The notes under the pieces: model-generated
The model's input: only the letters and a program-made list of their open reading frames with translations
The model's database searches: none
Told to the model about the DNA's origin: nothing
From: Ignavibacteriota bacterium
GTDB lineage: Bacteria > Bacteroidota > Ignavibacteria > UBA10030 > UBA6906
NCBI GenBank assembly: GCA_003157485.1
Contig: PMJQ01000184.1
Span: forward strand, 1,931-41,344
Direction: 5' to 3'
Length of the DNA: 39,414 bases
Part shown: positions 28,622 to 37,543 of the stretch, one piece after another
How the letters are laid out: each line of letters opens with the position of its first letter
How positions within the stretch are numbered: position 1 is the stretch's first letter
Program-made: the position numbers and the translations under genes

Positions 28622-30073
28622 ATGTCGCAAGCGACTGAAGGGCTGCAGCCCGCGGGGGTGTGGAAGTATTTCGACGAGATCGTCAAAATACCCCGCTGCT
28701 CCAAACACGAAGAAGCGATTTCGAAATACGTGATGGATACCGCGAAACGTCTCGGACTGAGCGCGACAACGGACAAATTCGGGAACGTGGTCGTCCGGAA
28801 GCCCGCCAGCCCTGGAAAAGAGCGCGTCATGAGCGTCGCGCTGCAGGGGCACCTTGACATGGTCTGCGAAAAGAACAAGGAAAAGGTCCACAATTTTGCG
28901 AAGGACCCGATCGAGCTCGTGCGGAAGGGAAACGTCATCATGGCGAACGGGACGACGCTCGGCGCGGACAACGGCATCGCCGTCGCGACGAACCTCGCGA
29001 TCATGGAGGACCGCACGCTCGTCCACGGCCCCCTGGAGTTTCTGTTCACCGTCGATGAAGAGACCGGGCTGACGGGCGCGAGCAACCTTGCTCCCGGTAT
29101 GCTGGTGAGCAGGACGCTCATGAACCTCGATTCCGAAGAGGAGGGGCAACTCTACGTCGGGTGCTCGGGGGGGCGCGACACGCTCGGCACCTGGAAGGCG
29201 TCGTTCGAACCGGCGCCGGCGGGGTCGGCGGCGGGGGCTTTGAAGGTCACGGGACTGAAGGGGGGACATTCCGGGCTCGAAATCGACAAGAACCGGGGGA
29301 ACGCCGTAAAGATCATCAACAGGGTGATTCTACAGCTCGCACACCTCGGCGCGCGCCTGGCCTCCGTCGACGGCGGGAACAAACACAACGCCATTCCCCG
29401 GGAGGCGGACGCCCTCCTGTTCATCCCGAAGAAGAAATGGGCTGACGCCGTGGCGGCTGTCGCGCAGTGCAGTGCGGTGATCAGGGCGGAGCTGGGATCG
29501 GTCGAGCCCGATTGCGCGATCACGCTCGAAGCCGTAAAGAAGAAAGCAAAGGTCCTTGCGAAGCCCCTTCAGAAGAAGATTTGCGCGACGCTTGCCGCGC
29601 TCCCGCACGGCGTCACCAAAATGAGTGCAGACATACCGGGGCTCGTCGAAACTTCGACGAACGTCGCCGTCGTCAGGACGGAAAAGAAGTCGGTGACTGT
29701 CGCGACAAGCCAGAGGAGCTCCTTGGCGTCCGAAATCGACGAGATCTGTCAGTCCGTCACCGCCGTGTTCGAGCTGGGAGGTGCCTCGGTGGAAGCGACG
29801 GACGGTTACCCCGGGTGGAAGCCGAACATGAGTTCCGGGATCCTCGCGCTCGCCCGATCGACGTACAAACAGCTGTTCGGGAAGGAGCCCCTTGTGAAGG
29901 CGATTCACGCGGGACTCGAGTGCGGCATCATCGGGGAGAAGTTCCCGGGCATGGACATGGTGTCGTTCGGACCCACGCTCGAGGGGGTGCACTCGCCCGA
30001 CGAGAAGATGTACGTTGATACCGTCGACATGTACTGGAAATTCCTGCTGGGGATACTGAAAAACGTGAAGTGA
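28622..30073 (+). CDS. pepD: Cytosol non-specific dipeptidase / aminoacyl-histidine dipeptidase (M20 family)
   Basis: KYFDEIVKIPRCSKHEEAISKYVMDTAKRLG; VALQGHLDMVCEKN; GTTLGADNGIAVATNLAIMED; LFTVDEETGLTGASNL; GLKGGHSGLEIDKNRGNAVKII. Confidence 0.96.
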   Translation: MSQATEGLQPAGVWKYFDEIVKIPRCSKHEEAISKYVMDTAKRLGLSATTDKFGNVVVRKPASPGKERVMSVALQGHLDMVCEKNKEKVHNFAKDPIELVRKGNVIMANGTTLGADNGIAVATNLAIMEDRTLVHGPLEFLFTVDEETGLTGASNLAPGMLVSRTLMNLDSEEEGQLYVGCSGGRDTLGTWKASFEPAPAGSAAGALKVTGLKGGHSGLEIDKNRGNAVKIINRVILQLAHLGARLASVDGGNKHNAIPREADALLFIPKKKWADAVAAVAQCSAVIRAELGSVEPDCAITLEAVKKKAKVLAKPLQKKICATLAALPHGVTKMSADIPGLVETSTNVAVVRTEKKSVTVATSQRSSLASEIDEICQSVTAVFELGGASVEATDGYPGWKPNMSSGILALARSTYKQLFGKEPLVKAIHAGLECGIIGEKFPGMDMVSFGPTLEGVHSPDEKMYVDTVDMYWKFLLGILKNVK

Positions 30074-30112
30074 GTTCCCGGTCATCCGTCACTTGCCGAA
30101 AGGCGGCTCCAG

Positions 30113-31447
30113 ATGCCTGATCCCAGTTCGGACGGGGTGTTCTCTGTTCTGCGGCTCGATCCGCTCCATCGTTCGTACAGGTTCGTCGTTCTGTTCTTTG
30201 TCGCGCTTCTGACGTTCGGCAGCTACTTCGCGTATGACAGCATCGGTGCGATCGCTCCGACGCTCATCACGGCGCTGGGGGTGGACAGGACTGCCATCGG
30301 TCAGATGTACACCGTGTACAGCGTTGCCGCGATACTCTCGGTGTTCATCGGGGGGCTCCTCATTGACAAAATCGGCACGCGGCGCGCGAGCCTCCTCTTC
30401 TCCGGGCTCGTCACCGCCGGTGCGCTCATCGTCGCCGTCGCCCCGAACCTCTGGACGCTCTACCTGGGGAGGTTTGTCTTTGGATGGGGTTCGGAATCAC
30501 TTGTCGTGGCCCAGAGCGCCATATTCGCCCGGTGGTTCAAAGGGAAGGAGCTGGCGCTCTCGTTCGGCATAGGCCTGACGCTCAGCCGGCTGGGGACCCT
30601 CTTCAGCTTCAACACAGAGGCGCTCATCGCCGGGTACTTCAGGGATTACCGGTATGCGCTCTGGGCGGCGGTCCTCTTCTGCGCCGCATCGCTCCTGTCG
30701 AATCTCGTCTACAATGTCCTTGACAGGCGCGGCGAGAAAGCGCTCGCGTTGAAGGAAGAGGGGGGCGGCGACAAGATCGTTCTGGCGGACATCAGGAAGT
30801 TCAGCTCATCGTACTGGTATGTGACGCTCCTGTGCGTGACGTTTTACTCCGCCATATTCCCGTTCACCGACCTCTCCACGGATTTCTTCAACACGAAATG
30901 GGGCCTCCCGATGACCGCGGGCTCGGAGGGGGGATTTTTCTCCCAGGTGTTCTACAACATCTTCCACATGTTCACGACGGCCGGCGGGACGACAACGATC
31001 ATCATATTCGCCTCGATGATCTTCGCGCCGGTATTCGGCCAGCTCGTCGACAGAGTCGGCCGCAGGGCGTCCATGATGGTCGTCGGTTCGCTCCTCATGG
31101 TCCCGGCGTTCCTCATCATGGGGTTCTCGATGGTCCCCCCCGCATTTCCCATGATCATGCTCGGCGCCTCCTTCGTCCTCGTGCCGGCGGCGATGTGGCC
31201 ATCGATCCCCCTTATCGTGGAGAAGAACAGGGTGGGGACCGCATTCGGGCTGACGACGATGATACAGAACGTCGGACTGGCGGCATTCCCGTACCTGAAC
31301 GGGTACCTGCGGGATGTCACGGAGAATTACACGGCAAGCATGGTGATGTTCTCCTCTCTGGGACTGTTCGGGCTTCTTTTCGCATTCCTGCTCCTGAGGT
31401 CGGACAGGCGGGGGGGAGGCGTGCTCGAAGGGACCGGGAATCGTTGA
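30113..31447 (+). CDS. MFS transporter
   Basis: About 12 TM segments; SIGAIAPTLITALGVDRTAIGQMYTVYSVAAILSVFIGGLLIDKIGTRRASLLFSGLV. Confidence 0.92.
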   Translation: MPDPSSDGVFSVLRLDPLHRSYRFVVLFFVALLTFGSYFAYDSIGAIAPTLITALGVDRTAIGQMYTVYSVAAILSVFIGGLLIDKIGTRRASLLFSGLVTAGALIVAVAPNLWTLYLGRFVFGWGSESLVVAQSAIFARWFKGKELALSFGIGLTLSRLGTLFSFNTEALIAGYFRDYRYALWAAVLFCAASLLSNLVYNVLDRRGEKALALKEEGGGDKIVLADIRKFSSSYWYVTLLCVTFYSAIFPFTDLSTDFFNTKWGLPMTAGSEGGFFSQVFYNIFHMFTTAGGTTTIIIFASMIFAPVFGQLVDRVGRRASMMVVGSLLMVPAFLIMGFSMVPPAFPMIMLGASFVLVPAAMWPSIPLIVEKNRVGTAFGLTTMIQNVGLAAFPYLNGYLRDVTENYTASMVMFSSLGLFGLLFAFLLLRSDRRGGGVLEGTGNR

Positions 31448-31480
31448 GGCAGGCGACTATCCAGACAACAGGGCCATCCC

Positions 31481-34400
31481 ATGGCTGAAGAGAAACGAGT
31501 CCTCATACTCGAGCCCGATTCCACGGATGCGGAAGTGATCGTGATGCAGCTCCGGAAGGCGGGACTTGCGCTGACGTCCCGCCGTGTCGGGACGAAGGAC
31601 ATGCTTGACAGGATCGTGGCCGAATTCAGGCCGGACATCGTCATTGCCGACACCGCGGTTCCCCGGTGCGACGTCCTCGCGCTTGTCCGCCAGCAGCGGA
31701 TCGACAACCCCGACGTGCAGTGGATTATTGTCTCCGCAGCCGGGTCCGAAGAACTGGCTGTCGAATCGCTGAAGGCCGGCGCCCGCGACTACGTCTCGAA
31801 AAAGAACATCGGGCGGCTCGGCGCCGCCGTCAAAGCGATGATCGAAAATCCCCCCGCAGTCCCCCCTCCTCCGCAGGATGCCGAGTTTCTTCCCCCGCAG
31901 GAGCCTCCGGCCTCTCCTTCCGCGCCACCCCCCGCCGTGGACGATCTCTTCCGGCGCACGGTGGAAAGCACGACAGACCTTATCGCAGTGCTGGACTTGG
32001 AGGGGAAGCGCATCTACAACAATCCGGCGTACGCGGACCTCCTCGACGAGCCCGACACGCTGGAGGGGACGAGCTCGTTCGTGGACATACATCCGGACGA
32101 CAGGGAGGAAGTCAGGAACGTGTTCCGGGAGACCGTGGCGACGGGGGTCGGGAAGCGCCTGGAGTACAGGCTCGTGGACAGGAACGGAAGCATCAGGTAC
32201 ATCGAATCGCAGGGGAGCGTCGTCAGGGACGCGAACGGGAACCCCGACAAAGTGGTCATCATCTCGCGCGACATCAGTGACAGGAGGATGGCCGGAGAGT
32301 TCATGCGCCAGGTCCAGGAGGAAATCGCCCGCAACCGCGGCGGAGAATTTTTCCCGGGGCTCGTGCGCGCCCTCGCCGAGGCGCTCTCGGTGAAGTATGC
32401 CCTCGTGTCGGAATGCACGGACAGGAGGCGCGAACGTGTGCGTGCACTGGCCTACTGGGCTTCCGGTGCCCTGGCGCCGGTCTTCGAATACGACGTCGCA
32501 AACACGACGTGCGAGCGGGTCGTCCGGGAGGCCAAGACGATCTACTTCGCCACAGGCGTGCAGGAGCTTTTTCCCGGCGAGGCCGCTCTCGCGGCGATGG
32601 ACGCGTGCTCCTACATGGGGACGCCCCTTCTCGATTCAAGCGGAGGGGTGATCGGCCACCTGTTCATCATCCATGACAGTCCTCTCCCTAACCCGGACGT
32701 GGCACGCTCGGTCCTGACGGTGACGGCGGCGCGCGCCGCCTCGGAGCTTGAACACCGGCTTGCGCTCCGGGTCGTGAGCGACAGCGAATTGCATTTCCAT
32801 GCGCTCCTCGAGGAGATGTCCGCCGGGGTCATCGAAACGGACATGGAGGACGTCATCACGTTCGTTAACCGGCGGATGTCCGAGCTGAGCGGGTACGAAG
32901 GCGGCGAAATGCTGGGCCGGCTCGCTTCGACGCTCCTGATCCCGGAGGGGGACCGGCGTCTTCTGTATGAACGGAACGAACGGCGGCGGCAGGGGGTGAC
33001 GGAAGTCTATGAGGCCGTCCTCAAGCAGAAGGACGGGACGCTCTTCGCCGCCCAGATCAGCGCCTCCCCCCACAGGAACGTCCGCGGCGATATCATCGGC
33101 ACTCTCGCGCTTGTCACGCCCGGGGCCCGCGGCGCCCGGCAAGCCTCCACCCCGGAGGGGGATGCGGCGCTTCTGGAACAGGTGCAGGATGCCGTTTTCG
33201 TCTGCGATCCCGAGGATCGCATACTCTTCTGGAACAACGCGGCCGCCGTTCTCTACGGATGGAACGCGGACGAGGTCCGCGGGAAATTCTCGGCGGAGGT
33301 CCTCCATACCGAGCAGATACACCGCCTCGGTGGGGCCGCGCACACGACGCTCGTGGAGGGATACTGGGCGGGCGAACTCCGGCAGCAGAGGAAAGATGGG
33401 TCCAGCGTCCTCGTGGACAGCAGATGGACGCTGATCCGGGACGGGGAAGGGCGGGCGAAATCCGTTCTCGTCATCTGCACCGATATCACGGGGAAAAGGG
33501 AGCTTGAGGTCTACGAGCTCCGGGCGCGCCACATGGAGGGGATCTCGAGCCTCGCGTCGGCCCTTGCAGCGGACCTCGATGCGATGCTGACGCCCCTCAT
33601 GCTCGCGGTCCCCTCGATCGCAGGGAAGGCGGACGATGACTCTTCCCGCCAGGCCGTTGCGATTGTTGCCACGAACGCCAGGCGGGGGATGGACACCGCG
33701 AGCCAGGTTCTCGCCCTGGCAGAAAACGCGGGAAGCGGCAAAGGGTTTCTCGACCCTGCTGAGATACTCGCCGGGTGCGCGCGCGCCGTCGGGGGAGATC
33801 TTCCCGAATCGATCGTCCTCGAAACGGCGTTTGAGAAAGACCTCTGGGCGATTCCCGGGACGGCGTCCCAGGTGCAGCAGATTCTCGGAAACATCTGCAC
33901 GAATGCGCGCGAAGCGATGCCGGACGGTGGCGTGCTCAGGATCGCCGCGGATAACCTTCTCATCGAAGCGCAGGCGGTGTCGACAATTCCCCATGCGCTT
34001 CCCGGGAGGTACGTCGTCATCACGGTCAGCGACACCGGGCGGGGCATTCCCCCGGCGATCATCGGAAAGGTGTTCGAACCGTTCTTCACGACAAAGCCCT
34101 CCGGTCGCACGACGGGGCTCGGTCTTTCGACCGCCGCAGCGATCGCAAGGAATCTCCGCGGGTTCATCAACATATTCAGCATGCCGGGGGAAGGGACCAA
34201 CGCGAAGGTCTATCTCCCTGCCGGAGAGATCCCCGGAGCGGAATCAGGTCCTGATCTCCATCTCGGAGGCGGGCGCAGGGTCGTTGTCGCGCAGCCGCAG
34301 GCCGCTCTTCGGGATATTGTGAAGAAAATTCTGATCGCGCACGGGTACGACGCCGTCGCCGTCATGGACGGAGGCGAAGCGATCGCGCTCTGCCGGAGGC

Positions 34401-34633
34401 CGGAGGCGGGTATTGCCGCGGCAGTGATCGATATGGAAATGCCGTATATGGACGGACCGACCATTCTAAGGGTCCTCAGGAGCACTAACCCCGCGCTGAA
34501 GATCATTCTGACTGGCGGAACGTCGGAAAAGCCTGTCGAGGGTGCGGCCGCCGTTCTCCCAAGGCCGTTTTCGACTCAAAATCTCCTCTTTGCCCTCCAC
34601 AACGTGTTGGATATCATGCCCCAGAGTGCGTAA
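31481..34633 (+). CDS. Hybrid histidine-kinase-like protein (REC-PAS-GAF-PAS-PAS-HATPase-REC) with degenerate phospho-acceptor region
   Basis: N-terminal REC (PDIVIADTAVP); PAS (VESTTDLIAVLDLEGKRIYNNPAYADLLDEPD and others); HATPase N box LGNICTNAREAM, G boxes VSDTGRGIPPAIIGKVFEPFFTTKPSGRTTGLGLSTAAAIARN; C-terminal REC (AAVIDMEMPYMDG). Confidence 0.9.
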   Translation: MAEEKRVLILEPDSTDAEVIVMQLRKAGLALTSRRVGTKDMLDRIVAEFRPDIVIADTAVPRCDVLALVRQQRIDNPDVQWIIVSAAGSEELAVESLKAGARDYVSKKNIGRLGAAVKAMIENPPAVPPPPQDAEFLPPQEPPASPSAPPPAVDDLFRRTVESTTDLIAVLDLEGKRIYNNPAYADLLDEPDTLEGTSSFVDIHPDDREEVRNVFRETVATGVGKRLEYRLVDRNGSIRYIESQGSVVRDANGNPDKVVIISRDISDRRMAGEFMRQVQEEIARNRGGEFFPGLVRALAEALSVKYALVSECTDRRRERVRALAYWASGALAPVFEYDVANTTCERVVREAKTIYFATGVQELFPGEAALAAMDACSYMGTPLLDSSGGVIGHLFIIHDSPLPNPDVARSVLTVTAARAASELEHRLALRVVSDSELHFHALLEEMSAGVIETDMEDVITFVNRRMSELSGYEGGEMLGRLASTLLIPEGDRRLLYERNERRRQGVTEVYEAVLKQKDGTLFAAQISASPHRNVRGDIIGTLALVTPGARGARQASTPEGDAALLEQVQDAVFVCDPEDRILFWNNAAAVLYGWNADEVRGKFSAEVLHTEQIHRLGGAAHTTLVEGYWAGELRQQRKDGSSVLVDSRWTLIRDGEGRAKSVLVICTDITGKRELEVYELRARHMEGISSLASALAADLDAMLTPLMLAVPSIAGKADDDSSRQAVAIVATNARRGMDTASQVLALAENAGSGKGFLDPAEILAGCARAVGGDLPESIVLETAFEKDLWAIPGTASQVQQILGNICTNAREAMPDGGVLRIAADNLLIEAQAVSTIPHALPGRYVVITVSDTGRGIPPAIIGKVFEPFFTTKPSGRTTGLGLSTAAAIARNLRGFINIFSMPGEGTNAKVYLPAGEIPGAESGPDLHLGGGRRVVVAQPQAALRDIVKKILIAHGYDAVAVMDGGEAIALCRRPEAGIAAAVIDMEMPYMDGPTILRVLRSTNPALKIILTGGTSEKPVEGAAAVLPRPFSTQNLLFALHNVLDIMPQSA

Positions 34634-34670
34634 TCAGGGTCAATATTCGCAGAATTTAGTTAATATGTCC

Positions 34671-34698
34671 TTGACATTCTGAGCAAATATAGCATAAT
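34671..34698 (+). promoter_or_regulatory. Candidate sigma70 promoter for the cytochrome locus
   Basis: TTGACA (34671-34676), 16-bp spacer, CATAAT (34693-34698). Confidence 0.55.
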
Positions 34699-34714
34699 TC
34701 TTCATAATTCGAGC

Positions 34715-34742
34715 CCGATAGATGTGGGCGCATATCTATCGG
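34715..34742 (+). promoter_or_regulatory. 12-bp leader hairpin or operator palindrome upstream of the cytochrome locus
   Basis: CCGATAGATGTG-GGCG-CATATCTATCGG: 12 pairs including one G-U, 4-nt loop; about 58 nt before the ATG at 34800; no T-tract. Confidence 0.8.
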
Positions 34743-34799
34743 ATGGACATACACGCGGCTCTGTTCATTGGATTCTTTGCCTGCCCAGGGGGGGGAGTG

Positions 34800-35678
34800 A
34801 TGGCTAAGGATGTACACAAGGTCTATGTTGTCTTCCTTCTTGCGGCAGGGCTCCTCAGCGCACTCGTTGTCGGCATACACGGCGCGGGATACTATTCCAC
34901 TCCTCTTGAAGACCGTCCCTTCCACCCGCAGTACAACTCTCTGAAACCCACCGGGTTCCTCGGGCAGGGGTACGGAGTCGTCGGTTCGCTGATGATTACC
35001 GTAGGCGTCATCATGTATTCGTCCCGCAAGCGTTGGCGCGCAATGGCCAACATGGGGCGGATCAAGAACTGGCTCGAGTTTCACATCTTCCTCTGCCTCC
35101 TCGGTCCGATTCTCGTGGTCTACCACACGACGTTCAAATTCGGCGGACTTGTCGCCGTAAGCTTCTGGAGCATGGCGGCCGTCGTCCTGAGCGGTGTCAT
35201 CGGGAGGTATTTCTACGTCCAGATCCCGAAGGGGATCCACGGGAACGAGCTCTCCTCCCGGGAACTTGTCGCAGAGAACGAGAAGATCGGTGAGACTCTC
35301 AGGAAGCAGTTCGGCCTAGATGCGGACCTCCTCAAGCTCATCGACAGCGCCGCGCTCCCTTCAAAACCCGTTGCGGAGATGGGACTGATGGAGGTGATGA
35401 GCTTCTTCATCGTCAACGACATCACGCGGCGTTCGCGCCTGCATTCGCTCTTCGAAAAGCTCCAGAAGCGCGGTCTCCATGGCCAGATGCTCCACCGCAT
35501 CAGGACGATGGCGGCGCGGAGGATCATGCTGACCCGGCGCATAGCGTTCCTCCAGCAGTTCAAGAGGATTTTCCATTACTGGCACGTCGTCCATCTGCCG
35601 TTTTCCATCGTCATGTTCGTCATCCTGAGCATTCACGTCGGTGTGGCGATTGCATTCGGATACACGTGGATTTTCTGA
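34800..35678 (+). CDS. b-type cytochrome / ferric-reductase-like transmembrane protein
   Basis: Several TM helices with two H-x13-H patterns (FHIFLCLLGPILVVYHTTF and VHLPFSIVMFVILSIHVG) typical of bis-His b-heme membrane proteins; overlaps the multiheme cytochrome gene. ATG at 34800. Confidence 0.7.
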   Translation: MAKDVHKVYVVFLLAAGLLSALVVGIHGAGYYSTPLEDRPFHPQYNSLKPTGFLGQGYGVVGSLMITVGVIMYSSRKRWRAMANMGRIKNWLEFHIFLCLLGPILVVYHTTFKFGGLVAVSFWSMAAVVLSGVIGRYFYVQIPKGIHGNELSSRELVAENEKIGETLRKQFGLDADLLKLIDSAALPSKPVAEMGLMEVMSFFIVNDITRRSRLHSLFEKLQKRGLHGQMLHRIRTMAARRIMLTRRIAFLQQFKRIFHYWHVVHLPFSIVMFVILSIHVGVAIAFGYTWIF

Positions 35679-37369
35679 GCCGAACCATATCGGCGGCACT
35701 CGTCCTCGTCTCCCTCACGCTGATCTGCAGCGCGGGGGCGCCGGCCCAGATCTCCCCCGGGGATCTGACGACGGCGCACGCCTCCCTCGAAGGGATGGGG
35801 AGCTGCACGAAATGCCACGCCCTGGGGAAAGAGGTCACGAACGCAAAGTGCCTCGACTGCCACGCGGAGCTCCGGACACGCGTGGACGCCGGGAAGGGGT
35901 TCCACGCGAAACTGACGGCGAAGCCGTGCGTCGAGTGTCACAGCGAACATCACGGACGCAATTTCATGCTCGTCCGCTTTGACCGGAAGAAATTCAACCA
36001 TGACGAGACCGGATTCACGCTTGAGGGAAAGCACAGGCCGCTGGAGTGCGTGAAATGCCACACGCAGGCCAACATCAGGGCGAAGGACGTGATGGCGAAC
36101 AAGGCCATCATGGACGCGCACACGTTCATGGGGCTTCCGACCGACTGCAACGGGTGCCACGCCGACAAGCACAGGGGACAGCTTGCGCAGCAGTGCCAGA
36201 ATTGCCATACGGCGGAAGGGTGGAAGCCCGCCTCGCGGTTCGCCCACGACCGGGCGAAGTACCGGCTGACGGGAAAGCACATGCAGGTGGATTGTGGAAA
36301 GTGCCACAGGCCGATGCCGAATGACGTCAAGACCGTGAAATACGCCGGCATCGAATTCGACAAATGCTCGTCATGCCACGCGGACCCGCACAGGGGGAGG
36401 TTCCAGAAACCGTGCGAGAGCTGTCATTCGACGGCCGGGTGGCAGACGGGTGCGACGAGGAACTTCGACCATGCGACGACGAAATTCCCGCTCAAGGGGC
36501 TCCACGCGGGCGTCCGGTGCGAGCAGTGCCACATTCCGGTCAGGGGGCCCGACGGAAAGCTCCAGCAGAATTTTGTCGTGAAGAAGTACCAGACGTGCGA
36601 AGACTGCCATGCGGACGCCCACAGGGGAGAATTCGCGGTGAGGAAGGATAAGGGAACGTGCGAATCGTGCCACAATGAGAACGGGTGGGAGCGGAACACG
36701 TTCGTTCACGCCGCTGCGCGCTATGCGCTCAAAGGGATGCATGAGAAAGTGGAGTGCGTGAAATGCCACGGCGCCGTCAGGGTCGATGCCCGGGGAAAAC
36801 GGATGCCGCCGGATTGCCGCGTGAAGAAGTTTGATGCATGCATGGATTGTCATGAGGACGCCCACGGCTCCCAGTTTAAGCGGCGGAAGGACGGAGGCGC
36901 ATGCGAGTCGTGCCACACCGTCGACGGGTTCCTACCGGCGTCCTATACCCCCGCGGACCACGGCACGTCGAAATTCCCGCTGATCGGGGGGCATATGGCG
37001 GTCCCCTGCGCGAAGTGCCATCCCGCGGACTTCGTCAGGGCGAGAAGCACGCGGCAGTTCATGTGGAAATCCGGACCCGACTGCGAGGCATGCCACAGGG
37101 ATCCCCACGGGAACCAGTTCGCCCGCAATAGGTACCCGGGGTGCGAATCGTGCCATAACCCGAACGCTTGGACCGCCCTCGCGTTCAATCATGAGGAGAC
37201 GAAATTCCCCCTGACGGGGAAACACGCAAAGGTTGCGTGCGTGGATTGTCACACGCCGCTAGCGAAGGCCGGCACGGAGAAGATACGTCAGTACGCGGGA
37301 ACGCCCACCCGGTGCGTCGACTGTCACCCCCAGATCGACAATCCGTCGTCGGGATTGAAGAAGCTCTAG
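35666..37369 (+). CDS. Secreted multiheme c-type cytochrome, 20 CxxCH motifs
   Basis: Signal peptide MDFLSRTISAALVLVSLTLICSAGAPAQ; 20 CxxCH counted by eye; repeated F.H...KFPL.G.H..V.C..CH module. GTG start overlaps the upstream gene. Confidence 0.93.
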   Translation: MDFLSRTISAALVLVSLTLICSAGAPAQISPGDLTTAHASLEGMGSCTKCHALGKEVTNAKCLDCHAELRTRVDAGKGFHAKLTAKPCVECHSEHHGRNFMLVRFDRKKFNHDETGFTLEGKHRPLECVKCHTQANIRAKDVMANKAIMDAHTFMGLPTDCNGCHADKHRGQLAQQCQNCHTAEGWKPASRFAHDRAKYRLTGKHMQVDCGKCHRPMPNDVKTVKYAGIEFDKCSSCHADPHRGRFQKPCESCHSTAGWQTGATRNFDHATTKFPLKGLHAGVRCEQCHIPVRGPDGKLQQNFVVKKYQTCEDCHADAHRGEFAVRKDKGTCESCHNENGWERNTFVHAAARYALKGMHEKVECVKCHGAVRVDARGKRMPPDCRVKKFDACMDCHEDAHGSQFKRRKDGGACESCHTVDGFLPASYTPADHGTSKFPLIGGHMAVPCAKCHPADFVRARSTRQFMWKSGPDCEACHRDPHGNQFARNRYPGCESCHNPNAWTALAFNHEETKFPLTGKHAKVACVDCHTPLAKAGTEKIRQYAGTPTRCVDCHPQIDNPSSGLKKL

Positions 37370-37543
37370 CCAGGATGCGGCGGCCGGGAGCGGGTAACAG
37401 TATTGTTTTCTGACAAACGGAGTTGATCGTGCTCTTTCGAAGATACGTGGCGTCCACTTCTACGCCCTGGACGGGGGAAAACGGGCGCTCGTTCACTCTG
37501 AGCGGGCAATGTGTGACAGGGATTATGACAGCAGGAGGGTGAT

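Noticed and set aside
26486-29269. 927-aa minus-strand ORF
   Set aside because: Antisense to the clear OPT and pepD genes. Arg/His/Asp/Gly-rich composition typical of a GC-rich shadow frame; no recognisable domain.
32636-33994. 452-aa minus-strand ORF
   Set aside because: Antisense to the hybrid sensor gene; no domain signal.
34715-34742. Intrinsic terminator of the hybrid sensor gene
   Set aside because: Strong stem but no T-tract, and it lies downstream of a good promoter for the next gene; better read as a leader hairpin or operator.
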